From NCBI RefSeq assembly GCF_045207785.1, contig NZ_CP108776.1:7192001-7256000 (forward strand): 64,000 bases of DNA. Direction: 5' to 3'. Both the position numbers and the translations under genes were made by a program. The DNA comes from Embleya sp045207785 (GTDB lineage: Bacteria; Actinomycetota; Actinomycetes; Streptomycetales; Streptomycetaceae). Positions 1 through 9,216 of the stretch are shown in pieces (the first letter of the stretch is position 1; every line of letters starts with the position of its first letter). The notes under the pieces are model-generated. The model saw nothing but the letters and a program-made list of their open reading frames with translations. It was not told where the DNA came from and made no database searches.

Positions 1-591
1 CTCGGCGACCGGTCCGTGTTCAACATTCCGGTGATCTTCCTGATCGCGCTGGTCCTCGCCGCCGCGCTGGCGTTCTTCCTGCGCCGCGCGACCGCCGGCC
101 GTCGGCTCCTGGCCAGCGGCGGCAACCCCCTGGCCGCGCGGTTGTCGGGCATCTCCAACGATCGCAGCGTGATCGTGGCGCACGCGCTGTCGGGGCTGAT
201 CGTCGCGGTCGCGGCCATCCTCACCGTCGCCTCCGCACCCGGGGTCAACAAGAGCATCGGCGGGGACTGGCTCCTGCCCAGCTTCGCCGCGCCCATCATC
301 GGTGGGGCCGCCCTCGCGGGAGGGTCGGTGTCCGTACTCGGCGCCGTGCTCGCGGCGTTCATCGTGCGCCTGGTGGACGTGGCCCGCGCGCAGTATTCGC
401 TGGACCCGAGCTGGGTCAACTTCACCGTGGGCGCCGTGGTGCTGGGCACCGTGCTCGTGGGGCGAATCCGGTCGAGTCGGCAGGACCGTACCGGGCGCGT
501 GCCCGACCGGGATTCGAGCCCGCTGCCGGAACCCCGGCCCGACGACCAGGCGAAACCGCTGCCGACCGCCGGCGCGAGGAGCACATCATGA
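1..591 (+). CDS. ABC transporter permease, C-terminal part (BPD_transp_2, RbsC-like)
   Basis: The reading frame is open from the first base of the window, so the N-terminal part lies outside. The visible part has hydrophobic helices, and the segment RRATAGRRLLASGGNPLAAR is typical of the cytoplasmic loop of ribose/galactose-type permeases (RbsC/YtfT family). A Gly/Ala-rich helix pair (IGGAALAGGSVSVLGAVLAA) also fits the family. The last 40 residues are a hydrophilic Pro-rich tail. The stop overlaps the start of the ATPase gene by 4 bp (ATGA), so the two should be one importer operon. The substrate-binding protein is not in the window, and the sugar cannot be assigned. Confidence 0.9.
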   Translation, partial: LGDRSVFNIPVIFLIALVLAAALAFFLRRATAGRRLLASGGNPLAARLSGISNDRSVIVAHALSGLIVAVAAILTVASAPGVNKSIGGDWLLPSFAAPIIGGAALAGGSVSVLGAVLAAFIVRLVDVARAQYSLDPSWVNFTVGAVVLGTVLVGRIRSSRQDRTGRVPDRDSSPLPEPRPDDQAKPLPTAGARSTS

Positions 592-2258
592 CCCACCCCG
601 CAGCACGCACCGAACCCACCGGACCTGCCGGACCTGGCGGATCCACCGGACCCACCGGACCCACCGGACCCACCGAACCGATCCTGTCGGCCGACCGTCT
701 GGCCAAGTACTTCCCCGGAGTCCGAGCCCTCGACGGCGCGACGCTGCGCCTGCGCCCCGGGTCCGTGCACGCCCTGCTCGGCGAGAACGGCGCCGGCAAG
801 TCCACCCTGATCAAGGTCGTCACCGGCCTGTACCAACCCGACGGCGGCCGGCTCGCGCTCGACGGCACCCCGATCGACTTCCACTCTCCCCACGACGCGG
901 TGCGGGCGGGAATCTCGGTGGTCCACCAGGAACGCAACGTCATCCCCGAGTTCTCCGTCGCCGAGAACATCACCCTGCGCCGGATTCCCTCCCGTCGCGG
1001 GCTGGTCGACCGGGACCGGATGCGCGCGCAGGCCCGACGCTGCCTGGACTTGCTCGACCTCGATCTTGATCTCGACGCCCGGGTCGGCTCGTTGTCGACC
1101 GCGCAGGTCCAACTGGTGGAGATCGCAAAGGCGTTGTCCACCGACAGCAAGGTGCTGCTGTTGGACGAACCGACCTCCGCGCTCACGCTGCGCGAGACGG
1201 ACCGGCTCCTGGACATCGTGCGTCGGTTGCGCGACCAGGGCACCGCCGTCCTGCTCGTCAGCCACAAACTCGAAGAGGTGTTCGCGGTCTGCGACACGGT
1301 CACCGTGCTGCGCGACGGCGTCTCGGTCCTGGAGGGCGAGCCGATCGCCGCGTACAGCCGGGACGACATCGTCGGCGTCATGGTCGGACGCGCCCACACC
1401 GCACGGGAGTTCGCGCCCCGCGCGGTGGATCCACACGGTCCGCCCATGCTCGAACTCGACGCGCTGTCGACAGCCTCGGGGCACCGTGACGTCTCGCTCG
1501 ACGTGCGGCGCGGGGAGATCGTCGGCCTGTACGGGCTCGTCGGCGCGGGCCGCACCGAACTCGCCAAGGCGCTGATGGGCCTGGACCGGGTCGTCGGCGG
1601 CACCATCCGCGTCCGCGGCGAGGACGTCCGCATCCGCAACGTCGGCCAGGCGCTGAACAGGCACCGCATCGGCTACGTCCCGGAGAACCGCAAGGAGGAG
1701 GGCCTCTTCCTCGACCAACCGCTCACGATGAACATCGCGGTGACCGTGTGGTCGCGGATCCGACGCGCCCTCGGGTACATCCCCGCCCACCGCGAACGCG
1801 AACTCGCGGCCGAGTACACCGAGCGGCTCGGCATCCGGGTGTCGGGCCCGAGCCAACTCGTCGGCCAACTCTCCGGCGGCAACCAGCAAAAGGTCAGCCT
1901 CGCGAAGTGGCTCGCCGCGCAGACCGAGATCCTGATCATCGACGAACCCACGGTCGGCATCGACGTCCGCACCAAGGCCGCCTTCCACCAACTCATCTGG
2001 CACCTGGCCGCCGACGGCCTCGCCATCCTGCTGATCACGAGCGACCTGCCCGAGATGGTCACCCTCGCCGACCGCGTGCTGGTCATGCGCGACTACCGGA
2101 TCGCCGGCGAGGTGCCCAACACGCACGACTACGCGTCGGTGAGCCAGGCGGTGATTCGCCTCATCCACGGCACCGGGACCGAGGACCTCCCGACCGCACC
2201 AGAGCCTTCGAACCCGGAACCGACCGGCGGGTTCGAGCCCTCGAACAAGCTGCTCTGA
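588..2258 (+). CDS. Sugar ABC transporter ATP-binding protein, two fused ATPase domains (RbsA/MglA-like)
   Basis: This 556-residue protein has the duplicated ATPase layout of the CUT2 sugar importers. The first domain carries Walker A GENGAGKST near residue 65, a signature LSTAQVQLVEIAKAL and Walker B VLLLDEPTSAL. The second domain has the degenerate P-loop GLVGAGRTELAKALMG normal for this family, then LSGGNQQKVSLAKWLA and ILIIDEPTVGID. The N-terminus bears a Gly-Pro-Thr repeat (residues about 10-28) coded by tandem CCACCGGAC units. This is unusual for the family and may be slippage-prone. The start is fixed by the 4-bp overlap with the permease. Confidence 0.95.
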   Translation: MTHPAARTEPTGPAGPGGSTGPTGPTGPTEPILSADRLAKYFPGVRALDGATLRLRPGSVHALLGENGAGKSTLIKVVTGLYQPDGGRLALDGTPIDFHSPHDAVRAGISVVHQERNVIPEFSVAENITLRRIPSRRGLVDRDRMRAQARRCLDLLDLDLDLDARVGSLSTAQVQLVEIAKALSTDSKVLLLDEPTSALTLRETDRLLDIVRRLRDQGTAVLLVSHKLEEVFAVCDTVTVLRDGVSVLEGEPIAAYSRDDIVGVMVGRAHTAREFAPRAVDPHGPPMLELDALSTASGHRDVSLDVRRGEIVGLYGLVGAGRTELAKALMGLDRVVGGTIRVRGEDVRIRNVGQALNRHRIGYVPENRKEEGLFLDQPLTMNIAVTVWSRIRRALGYIPAHRERELAAEYTERLGIRVSGPSQLVGQLSGGNQQKVSLAKWLAAQTEILIIDEPTVGIDVRTKAAFHQLIWHLAADGLAILLITSDLPEMVTLADRVLVMRDYRIAGEVPNTHDYASVSQAVIRLIHGTGTEDLPTAPEPSNPEPTGGFEPSNKLL

Positions 2259-2277
2259 CCGGGGACTCCGCCGGGCG

Positions 2278-2318
2278 ACACGGTGGCGCCGGCCGGGCCT
2301 GCGGGCGGCGCCCCGTGT
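2278..2318 (+). terminator. Hairpin after the ABC transporter operon
   Basis: ACACGG-T-GGCGCCG at 2278-2291 can pair with CGGCGCC-CCGTGT at 2306-2318, leaving a single bulged T. It lies 20 bp after the ATPase stop. There is no T-run, which is common for terminators in high-GC actinomycetes. Confidence 0.5.
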
Positions 2319-2495
2319 GGCGAGGGCCCGTTCGAGAGGGCATCGCCGTCCGACTCGACCAAGGAGACCACGCCGCCACGCCGAACGACCGGATTCGTAT
2401 CCCCGGCCGGTACGAACGGGTAAGTATCGGGCGGGAGTTCGGCCTTTTTCGCATTTTCCGATACAACACGGTCGCGTTGGGTAATGATGCTGCTC

Positions 2496-3452
2496 ATGGC
2501 GATCACACCCGGCTCCGACGTTTGGTACATCTCCTACGGGTCCAACATGAACCAGGAGCGATTCCGGTACTACATCGAAGGCGGCACGCCACCGGGCAGT
2601 ACGAAGTTGCACCAAGGCAGCATCGACCAGACGCCGATCCGCGAGAGCAGACCCGTCATCATGCCCGGCGGCATCTTCTTCGGCGACCACAAGTCGCTGA
2701 ACTGGAACGCCGCAGTCTCGTTCTACGACCCGAACCTGCCGGGCGAGATGCCCGCGGTGGCGCATCGCGTCACCCAGAAGCAGTTCAGCGACCTCACGCT
2801 CCAGGAGATGGACCGGGTCCCGGAGAGGGAACCGGACCTCGACATGGGCCGCCTGCTGCGAGACGGCCATCTCAAGGTCGCCGACGGCTGGTACGGCGAG
2901 GTCCGCGTCGTCGGCCACATCGACGGCATCCCGGCGGTCACCTTCACAGGCCCGTCCGACGCGTCGTCGGTGCGCGGCCGACCACCGGGGCTGGCGTACC
3001 TGAAGATGCTGGCCACCGGCCTCCAGAACAACTTCGCCTGGTCCCCGGAGCGCGCGGCGCGATACCTCGCGAACCGCCCTGGCGCCAAGGGCACGTGGAA
3101 GGCCCGACCGCTGGCGAAGATGCTGCGCGCCAACGCGGGGGGTGCCGGGAACCCCAAGAACCACAAGAGCCACAGGAACCACAAGGCGTCGGGGTACGAC
3201 ACGAGGCCCAGGTCCCGCCACACACGCGTCGAATCCGGCGCCTCGACGCGGGCGACGCCGGAAGCCGCACCCGGGCTGGCCGCGTTGCGGCGGGGCATGG
3301 GACCTGTTTCCCGCCGCCCCGCACAGACCCGCGTCACCCCGTCGGCGGGCAAGGCCCGCGTCTCCCGCGGGATACCGCCGCATACCCGCATCCCCGCCCG
3401 CGCCTCGGGGACCCGCCAAGGCGTGTCCGCGGAACGCGAGCGAGGCCTCTGA
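2496..3452 (+). CDS. GGCT-like (gamma-glutamylcyclotransferase fold) protein
   Basis: About 318 residues. The N-terminal WYISYGSNMNQERFRYYIEGG region, with the YGSN loop, marks the GGCT/AIG2-like fold. The family to which it looks closest is an actinobacterial one often mis-annotated as histone deacetylase. Residues 1-215 are conserved-looking. The last 100 residues are low complexity, with NHKSHRNHK repeats and Arg/Ala/Pro-rich text, and may be a dispensable tail or an overrun after a lost stop. The start at 2496 puts the fold directly at the N-terminus. An in-frame ATG also exists at 2484, and no strong ribosome binding site decides between them. The substrate is unknown. Confidence 0.75.
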   Translation: MAITPGSDVWYISYGSNMNQERFRYYIEGGTPPGSTKLHQGSIDQTPIRESRPVIMPGGIFFGDHKSLNWNAAVSFYDPNLPGEMPAVAHRVTQKQFSDLTLQEMDRVPEREPDLDMGRLLRDGHLKVADGWYGEVRVVGHIDGIPAVTFTGPSDASSVRGRPPGLAYLKMLATGLQNNFAWSPERAARYLANRPGAKGTWKARPLAKMLRANAGGAGNPKNHKSHRNHKASGYDTRPRSRHTRVESGASTRATPEAAPGLAALRRGMGPVSRRPAQTRVTPSAGKARVSRGIPPHTRIPARASGTRQGVSAERERGL

Positions 3453-3565
3453 CGGTCTCCCGACGCGGCCGCCGCAAGAGCTCGGGCCCGGGACGTTCGT
3501 TTGCGTCCGGGGCCGGCCCCGCGTCCGGCGGGGAAGCCGGCAGCGGAGGGCCGGGCCGGGTCACG

Positions 3566-4000
3566 TCACTTCCTGAACGCGGCCGGGAGGTGGTAGCGGG
3601 GGACGAAATACCCGCCGCGTTCGTCGTCGTGGCCGACCGCGCCCACCGCGACCATGCGCCGCGCGACGGCGAGGACCGCGTCCACGTCGGTCGGGGCGGT
3701 GTCCTCGCCCGGCAACGGGAACGGCTGCGTGTCGAGACACACCAACACCACCGCGGCCATGGCGCGTTCGGTCCTCCCCGGGATCAGGCTGTGCCCCAAC
3801 GCCCACAACGCCTTGGCGGCGTCGACCTCCATCGGCTCGCCCTCGAGGTCGAACCGGTACGTCGCCGGGAACACCCGATCGCCCACCACCTCCACGCGCT
3901 CCCGGAACACCACGCCCCGCGTGAACGACGGCACCTCGCCCCCCGACCGCGGCTCCCGAACAACCACACGCCCACCACGAACCCGACTCTTGCGACTCAT
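3566..4000 (-). CDS. Conserved-looking hypothetical protein
   Basis: The product has 144 residues, with a basic N-terminus (MSRKSRVRGGRVVVREPR). The middle has alternating charged and hydrophobic strands and helices (VFPATYRFDLEGEPMEVDAAKALWALGHSL as a general region), and the C-terminus is aromatic (YFVPRYHLPAAF). There are no signal peptide, membrane segments or motifs I recognise. It is convergent with the preceding gene. Codon use (G/C at third positions) supports coding on this strand. Function unknown. Confidence 0.6.
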   Translation of the reverse strand: MSRKSRVRGGRVVVREPRSGGEVPSFTRGVVFRERVEVVGDRVFPATYRFDLEGEPMEVDAAKALWALGHSLIPGRTERAMAAVVLVCLDTQPFPLPGEDTAPTDVDAVLAVARRMVAVGAVGHDDERGGYFVPRYHLPAAFRK

Positions 4001-4156
4001 GCCCGGTCAACTCCCCCACCCACCGCGCGGTCACGCCCACACGACTCCTTCCGGGCCACGCCGGGCTCCGGCAGGCCGGCGTCGGCCGGCACTCGACCGA
4101 TCGATGCCGAATGTTCTCGTTCGTGTCGTCCACGGCATCGAACAGTGGGCCGGCCC

Positions 4157-5926
4157 CTATGGGATGTCCTGCTCCGCCCAGACAACCTTGCCGGTCGGGG
4201 TCCGGCACGAGCCCCAGCCCCGGCAGAGCATGTTGATCAGCTGGAGTCCCCGGCCGCCCTCGTCGCTGAGGGATGTGTGCTGAATCTGGGGCAGGTCCGG
4301 CCCGGTGTCGGAGACCTCCACCACCAGGCGGTCGTGCCGGAGCAGACGCAGCCTTCCGGGGGCGCCGCCGTAGCGCAGCGCGTTCCCGACGAGTTCGCTG
4401 ACGACGAGTTCGGTGACGTCCGATAGTTCACCGAGGTCCCAGACGTCGAGCTGCTCACGGACGAACTTGCGTGCCACGCCCGCCGCCGAGCCGTCTGCCG
4501 GCAGGTCCCACGTGAGCAGATCCGTCCCCAGGAGCGATTGTTGCGTCGCCGCGACCAGCATGACGGCCTCGTCGAACCGAGCGCCTCCTTCGGGCGCGAG
4601 ATCGCCGAGCGCACACGAGTCCAGTTCGGCCGGATGCATCCCGGAGGCCCTCTTGCGCAGCCGCGCCAGCTGGATGTCGATGTCCTCCGTACGTGACTTG
4701 ATCAGCCCGTCGGTGTAGAGCACCAGCCGGCTGCCGGGAGGGATGGTCACGCGCAGCGGGTCGTACGGGATGACCCCGGCGCCGATGGGAGCGCCGACCG
4801 GTACATCCACGTACGACGCCTCGCCCTCCGGAGTGATCAACAGGGGCGGCAGGTGCCCGGCGCTGACGAAGGTGTAACTGGCGTCGGCGGGATCGTAGAC
4901 GGCACACAGGCAGGTGGCGACCTGGTCGTCCTCGAGGTCGCGGGCGGCCAGGTCCAGTCGGGCGAGCATGCGTTCGGGGGTCATGTCGAGCGCCATGAGG
5001 GTCCGGGCGACGGCGCGGAGCACGCCCGTGGTGGCTGCCGCCGCCAGACCGTGACTCATGACGTCCCCCACCACGAGGGCCGTCCGGCCGCCCGGCAGGG
5101 GTGCCACGTCGAACCAGTCACCGCCGCCCCCGCGCGGGTCCGCGCTGGGGGTGTACCGGGAGGTGACCTCCAGACCCGGCGTGCGGGGAGTGACACGGGG
5201 CAGCAGATTCCGCTGAAGCCGTGCCACGTGCTCGCGTTCGCGTGCGTACAGCCGGGCATTGTCCACGTCGACGGCGGCCTTCGCGGCGAGCTGGGTGGCC
5301 AGCGCCAGGTCTGCCTCCGAAAAGCCCGGCCGATTGCCCGCCCGGACGAAGTCGGCCGAGCCCAGGAGCACTCCACGGGCAATCAACGGCACCATCATGT
5401 AGCTGTGCACGCCCGCCTGCCGGAGCTTGGCCGCAGCGCTGGCCGTGGGGGCCATCTGTTCGTACTCGTGCGGCCCGATCCTGCTGATGAGCAAGGGTTG
5501 GCCGGCGGCGATCGCTCGGGTGAAGCGCGAGTCCCGGTCCGGAGCGGAGGTGGACATCTCCCCGACTTGGTCGGGCTCCAGGTTCGCGAGTCGGTCGATG
5601 GCCGCTATGGCCATCGCCCGCCTGACCGGCCTGGTCCTCCCGCTCGGGCGTTCTCCTTCCTCCCCCTGGAGTACGGACTCCAAAAGATCGACGGCGGCAC
5701 CGTCGGCAAATCGGGGGACGGCGAAGTCCGCCAGTTCCTGGGACGTGGTCTTCAGGTCGAGGGTGGTCCCGATCCGCAGGCTCGCCTCGTTGAGCCAGCT
5801 GAGCTGATCGCGGGTGGCACGGATACGCGGGGTCAAGCCCTGGGCCAACGCGGCGGAAAGGCGACGCGCAAGGCGAAGGTCCAGGAGGTGTCTCCGGCGG
5901 CGCCCCACGTCCACTCTCCCGCTCAT
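4157..5926 (-). CDS. GAF - SpoIIE/PP2C phosphatase - HATPase regulator
   Basis: This 589-residue protein has three parts in order. A GAF-like sensor domain covers about residues 40-215. A SpoIIE-type PP2C phosphatase domain covers about 225-440, with the acidic motifs GGGGDWFDV and VVGDVMSHG and the late LVLYTDGLIKSR. A C-terminal HATPase_c_2 anti-sigma kinase domain covers about 460-589, with N-box ELVGNALRYG, G1 DTGPDLP and GGRGLQLI. Such proteins control partner-switching cascades, dephosphorylating anti-anti-sigma (STAS) factors and binding sigma factors. A STAS protein is encoded at 49450-49893, but no functional link can be shown. Cytoplasmic; no membrane segment. Confidence 0.92.
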   Translation of the reverse strand: MSGRVDVGRRRRHLLDLRLARRLSAALAQGLTPRIRATRDQLSWLNEASLRIGTTLDLKTTSQELADFAVPRFADGAAVDLLESVLQGEEGERPSGRTRPVRRAMAIAAIDRLANLEPDQVGEMSTSAPDRDSRFTRAIAAGQPLLISRIGPHEYEQMAPTASAAAKLRQAGVHSYMMVPLIARGVLLGSADFVRAGNRPGFSEADLALATQLAAKAAVDVDNARLYAREREHVARLQRNLLPRVTPRTPGLEVTSRYTPSADPRGGGGDWFDVAPLPGGRTALVVGDVMSHGLAAAATTGVLRAVARTLMALDMTPERMLARLDLAARDLEDDQVATCLCAVYDPADASYTFVSAGHLPPLLITPEGEASYVDVPVGAPIGAGVIPYDPLRVTIPPGSRLVLYTDGLIKSRTEDIDIQLARLRKRASGMHPAELDSCALGDLAPEGGARFDEAVMLVAATQQSLLGTDLLTWDLPADGSAAGVARKFVREQLDVWDLGELSDVTELVVSELVGNALRYGGAPGRLRLLRHDRLVVEVSDTGPDLPQIQHTSLSDEGGRGLQLINMLCRGWGSCRTPTGKVVWAEQDIP

Positions 5927-6692
5927 CCGCCCTCTTCCGTTCGGCGCTGCCGGACCGTCGGATGCGACTCTGCCACCCGTCGCACCCTCGCCGTTGCCTC
6001 ATGAGCGATTCGGCCGGCCGGCACAAGGAAATGTCACAGGACCTGCTGATCGACACGATACCGGCGCCGGGGCGTGACGCCCGGCTGAAGACCTCCACCA
6101 CGCGGCCGAGCCGGATCACCTTCCCGGATGCACGCGCCATCCCCCGACCCCGCGACACCGACAAGGTTGGATGAACAGGCATCGGCGATCCGCGTGGTCG
6201 GGTGGGGTGGCGGTGTGTTGGTCGGGGTCGTCGCGTAGGGATGTTCGGCCTGCTCAGGCGCCTTTCGGGCGTGGCGGAAGGGCTGTTGGTGGTTGCCGCA
6301 TGGTGACCGGGGGAGTGTCGCGGGACTCCTGCGACGCCCATGCGGGTTTGTCTGCTGATCGAGCGTTCCCGTGTCCGGGACCGGTGTCGGGCGGTGGCCC
6401 GGGAGCCGCGGCGGTTCGGCGCCGAAGCCCTTCGCCCGCGCCACCCGGGAGTGTCGCGGCGCCCCGTGCGTGGGGCGTACGTCGCCTGCCGAAGATCGGC
6501 ATGCCCAGGACGACCACCCCGTACGCATGTGCGCCTCGCGGCGGAGACGGCCGGACTGTGCCCGCGGCTCGTCGCGGCCGGCCAACGCCGGACGGTACGC
6601 TCGTTCACCCCCAACGCGCCGGCACACAACCGCACTTGCTCGTAGCCCGGCCCCCTGGAAGAAGACCGGGAACCCGTTTCACACGCCCGTCA
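5927..6692. other. Intergenic region, no gene recognised
   Basis: About 770 bp. Open frames exist on both strands but read as Arg/Pro/Gly-rich shadows with no domain. I see no RNA gene or repeat here. Confidence 0.5.
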
Positions 6693-6725
6693 GGGGCGAG
6701 GCGTCGAGGAGCGGCCTCGCCCCTG
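6693..6725 (-). terminator. Hairpin after the gene at 6733-7044
   Basis: AGGGGCGAGGC at 6693-6703 and its perfect complement at 6715-6725 form an 11-bp stem with an 11-nt loop. It starts 8 bp downstream of the stop of the minus-strand gene. No T-run. Confidence 0.6.
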
Positions 6726-6732
6726 TGTGCGA

Positions 6733-7044
6733 CTACGGGCTCGGTTCGGCCTCGATGAGGGAGGTGATCGTGGATATCACCTCGTTGAGCGTCGTGACCG
6801 TGGTCGTGGGAAGTTCGTCGAGTTCCCCACGGTCGAGCGCGACCGCGTAGATCGTTTCGAGCGTTCCGGCCAGTGGACGCAGGTCGTCACGTACCGGTCC
6901 GGGATCCAGCGATTCCACGGTGTACTCGATGTCGTCGACGAGCCGACGGAGGGAGGACTTCCCCTCGCGGAACTCGGCCACGCTCACTCGGATGTAGCCC
7001 AATCGCGCCTGATGTGTTGGCACTCTACGGTTCTCCGTTCTCAT
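6733..7044 (-). CDS. Hypothetical helical protein
   Basis: The product is 103 residues, mostly helical and acidic (ETIYAVALDRGELDELPTTTV, then NEVISTITSLIEAEPSP). No domain is recognised. The N-terminal part (YIRVSVAEFREGKSSLRRLVDDIEYTVESLD) is amphipathic. A stem-loop follows the stop, and the gene lies downstream of another unknown gene on the same strand. This could be a polymorphic-toxin immunity pair, but there is no direct evidence. Start chosen as the only ATG giving full length. Confidence 0.5.
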   Translation of the reverse strand: MRTENRRVPTHQARLGYIRVSVAEFREGKSSLRRLVDDIEYTVESLDPGPVRDDLRPLAGTLETIYAVALDRGELDELPTTTVTTLNEVISTITSLIEAEPSP

Positions 7045-7368
7045 GACCGTCCGGGGCGTTTCGGTCCGGCGCGCTCACGATACGTTTCTGAATCAGCCGT
7101 TTCCGGCCGACAGACTGCATGACCTGGGCCTTGAACATGCCGTCTTCCATACGGGTAGGGCAGTTGATCCCTCTTCCGCCCGCACCGCAGAGACGGCCGC
7201 CGAACCTGGCGGTGAGTTGCGTGGCTTTTGCCGGGGGCACCGGTCCCACACGGCGGCCCGCGCCACCGCGATCGTCCCCGACGACGAGCGCACGAATCCA
7301 CCACCTCGCGGACAGCAGCCCGCGATCCGTCGGCAGAGCACCATGGCCGTCCACGCGCCGGGGCTGTC
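7045..7368 (-). other. Gap between two minus-strand genes, possible gene remnant
   Basis: In one minus-strand frame (about 7025-7240) the translation GRGINCPTRMEDGMFKAQ and onward looks more protein-like than the other frames. It might be the C-terminal end of a broken protein (toxin-tail-like). It has no start, ribosome site or supporting domain. Confidence 0.2.
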
Positions 7369-7860
7369 TCATGTGACGTTGTCGGCGGGACGGACTTCGC
7401 GGTCCGACGGGCTGAGGAGTGTGCTGCCGGGCTCGGTCAGCCTGGTGCGCCGCGGCGGAGGTTTCCAAATGAACGCGTCGGCTATCTCGGGGGAAAAGGG
7501 CTCCTGTTGCCACCGATCGGTGATGTCGAGCCACCGCTCGATGACGGCTGCGCGCGCACTTCTCATGCTTTCGCGGTTGTAGCGCAGGTCGAACGAGTAG
7601 ACCCGGCCGCCGTCCGACACAACGGTGCCGAACTCGGAGTCGCCGCCGTCGGGGAAAAGGTAGACGAGAACCGTGTCGGCAGGGACGAGTCCGCGCTCGT
7701 TCAGCAGTTCCCGCAGACGCACCCACAAGCCGTACCGGCTCGTCCGCATCAACCGGGTGCAGTTCACATAGATCGTGCTCGGTGAACGTTCTCGGCCGGT
7801 TGCGCCGCGCGGCAGGCGGCCGGCCAACGCCCGCCAGCGCTCACGCGCTTCGGACACCAT
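7369..7860 (-). CDS. Hypothetical protein
   Basis: About 163 residues from the ATG at 7860 (MVSEARERWRALAGRLP). A longer start at 7998 adds 46 residues, but that part is Arg/Ser-rich and reads like non-coding sequence. The core has an alternating pattern (DTVLVYLFPDGGDSEFGTVV, then GRVYSFDLRYN) and an aromatic helix (IERWLDITDRWQQEPF). This kind of fold is common in SMI1- or immunity-type proteins, though I cannot name the family. Ends with a hydrophilic tail. Confidence 0.5.
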   Translation of the reverse strand: MVSEARERWRALAGRLPRGATGRERSPSTIYVNCTRLMRTSRYGLWVRLRELLNERGLVPADTVLVYLFPDGGDSEFGTVVSDGGRVYSFDLRYNRESMRSARAAVIERWLDITDRWQQEPFSPEIADAFIWKPPPRRTRLTEPGSTLLSPSDREVRPADNVT

Positions 7861-8018
7861 CAGCGCTTCGGGACGTGCCTGCTCGACGGGGATGATGGCG
7901 CGTGGCTGGACGCCGCGATGCCGCGATGACCGCGTCCGGTGTGACCGGCTGCGGCGCGACGGCTCTTGTGGGAGCCGGACAAGGGGCCTACGAGGCATGG
8001 GCCTTTCGGATCGAGATC

Positions 8019-9045
8019 ATGGCCTCATCCTGCCAGGTTCGGCCTTGGAACGATCCACACGAGGGGTACGAATTGTCGACATCCGTCGAGTCCTTGACGG
8101 CGCAGGTGCCCGCGTTCGCGGCCTACGTTCGCCAGGCGACGCTGCTGCGTCCCGCCGCGGGGGATCCCGGTGTCGGGGACAGCGGGATCGGGGGACCGTT
8201 GTTGTGGCCCGCCCACGAGCCGTGGCCGTTGTGCGGGGCTCCTCACATGGTGAAGGTGCGCGAGAAGCTGTCGGAGGACGAGCGCGACGCCTGGGAGCGC
8301 ATCAGCCCGGTCCAAGAGACGGGTGACACGACCTTCGCTGCTCCGCGAACGCGAGGCCGCGACCATTCGGGATCGGACCATGGGGGGCGATTGGTCCACG
8401 GTCAAGTGGGACTCGGTCGACATGATCACGGGGGAGAAGGAGGGATGGGCGCGGGACACCTCCGGTCCCGACGTGCCGATGGTGCCCGTGCTCCAGTTGT
8501 ACGCCCGTGACGTGCCGGGGGTTCATTGGCCGGACTGCCGCGATGTGCTGCAGGTGTTGTGGTGTCCGAACGACCACAAGGAACCGCCGGGCCAGGACGG
8601 TTACTGGGGGCCCACCGTCGAGCTGCGCTACCGGTCCTCGGCCGCTGTGGGGACGGTGGCGACTCCGCCCCGGCCGGAGCGTCGCAGCGACCACCTCCTG
8701 CCGCTGCCCTGCTCGCTCGCCCCGCTGGAGATCGCCGATCTGCCGTCCGCGCACGACCTGCCCGAGGACCTCCACGTCCGGGGGCGCCGCTGGGCGCGGG
8801 CGCGCGACACCGACTTCGATCGTGACCTGGCCTGCCGTCGGGGCTGGAAGATCGGAGGTTGGCCCGGCCGGCACGCCATCGACCCGATCCCTCTCGACTG
8901 CTTCTGCGGCGCTGGGATGCGGCTGCTCCTGACCGTGGAGAGCCGCGGCCACGACCGCCGCTTCATCGCCGGCCACTTCGACCAACTCCGCCTCTTCACG
9001 TGCCCCGCCAACCCCTCCCACCCCATCCGGCTGAACATCCAGTGA
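8019..9045 (+). pseudogene. DUF1963-like protein gene, frameshifted
   Basis: Two adjacent frames together encode one protein of about 340 residues. The first frame, 8019 to about 8320, reads GGPLLWPAHEPWPLCG and VREKLSEDERDAWERI. The second, from about 8311 to 9045, continues LREREAATIRDRT, PMVPVLQLYARDVPG, LQVLWCPNDHKEPPG, and ends in a Cys-containing part (CFCGAGM, FTCPANPSHP). The order and the WP/LQVLWCP motifs match actinobacterial DUF1963 (YwqG-like) proteins. The frame changes by +1 within 8310-8325. Either the gene is broken or the assembly has a single-base indel. Function of the family is unknown. Confidence 0.7.
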
Positions 9046-9216
9046 CCCCCTGCTCGGCCGCCCGGACCTCGGGGACGCACTGCGCCGAGGGCGCCACCAC
9101 GACCAACCCGGCACCGAGCGCGATTTCGCAGGCTGCCTGCGGGTGCGCTCGGGTTGTCGTGCCCGGCGCCCGCCTTGGCCTGTTGTCGGGCACCGGCGTG
9201 GCGTGGTTCCTCGTCC

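Noticed and set aside
1748..4426. Very long open frame (892 codons) on the plus strand
   Set aside because: It runs across the ABC ATPase, GGCT-like and minus-strand genes in another frame with Arg/Pro/His-rich text, typical of GC-rich shadows.
5962..6758. Several open frames in the 5.9-6.7 kb gap
   Set aside because: Both strands give Arg/Gly/Pro-rich text, with no ribosome sites or domains.
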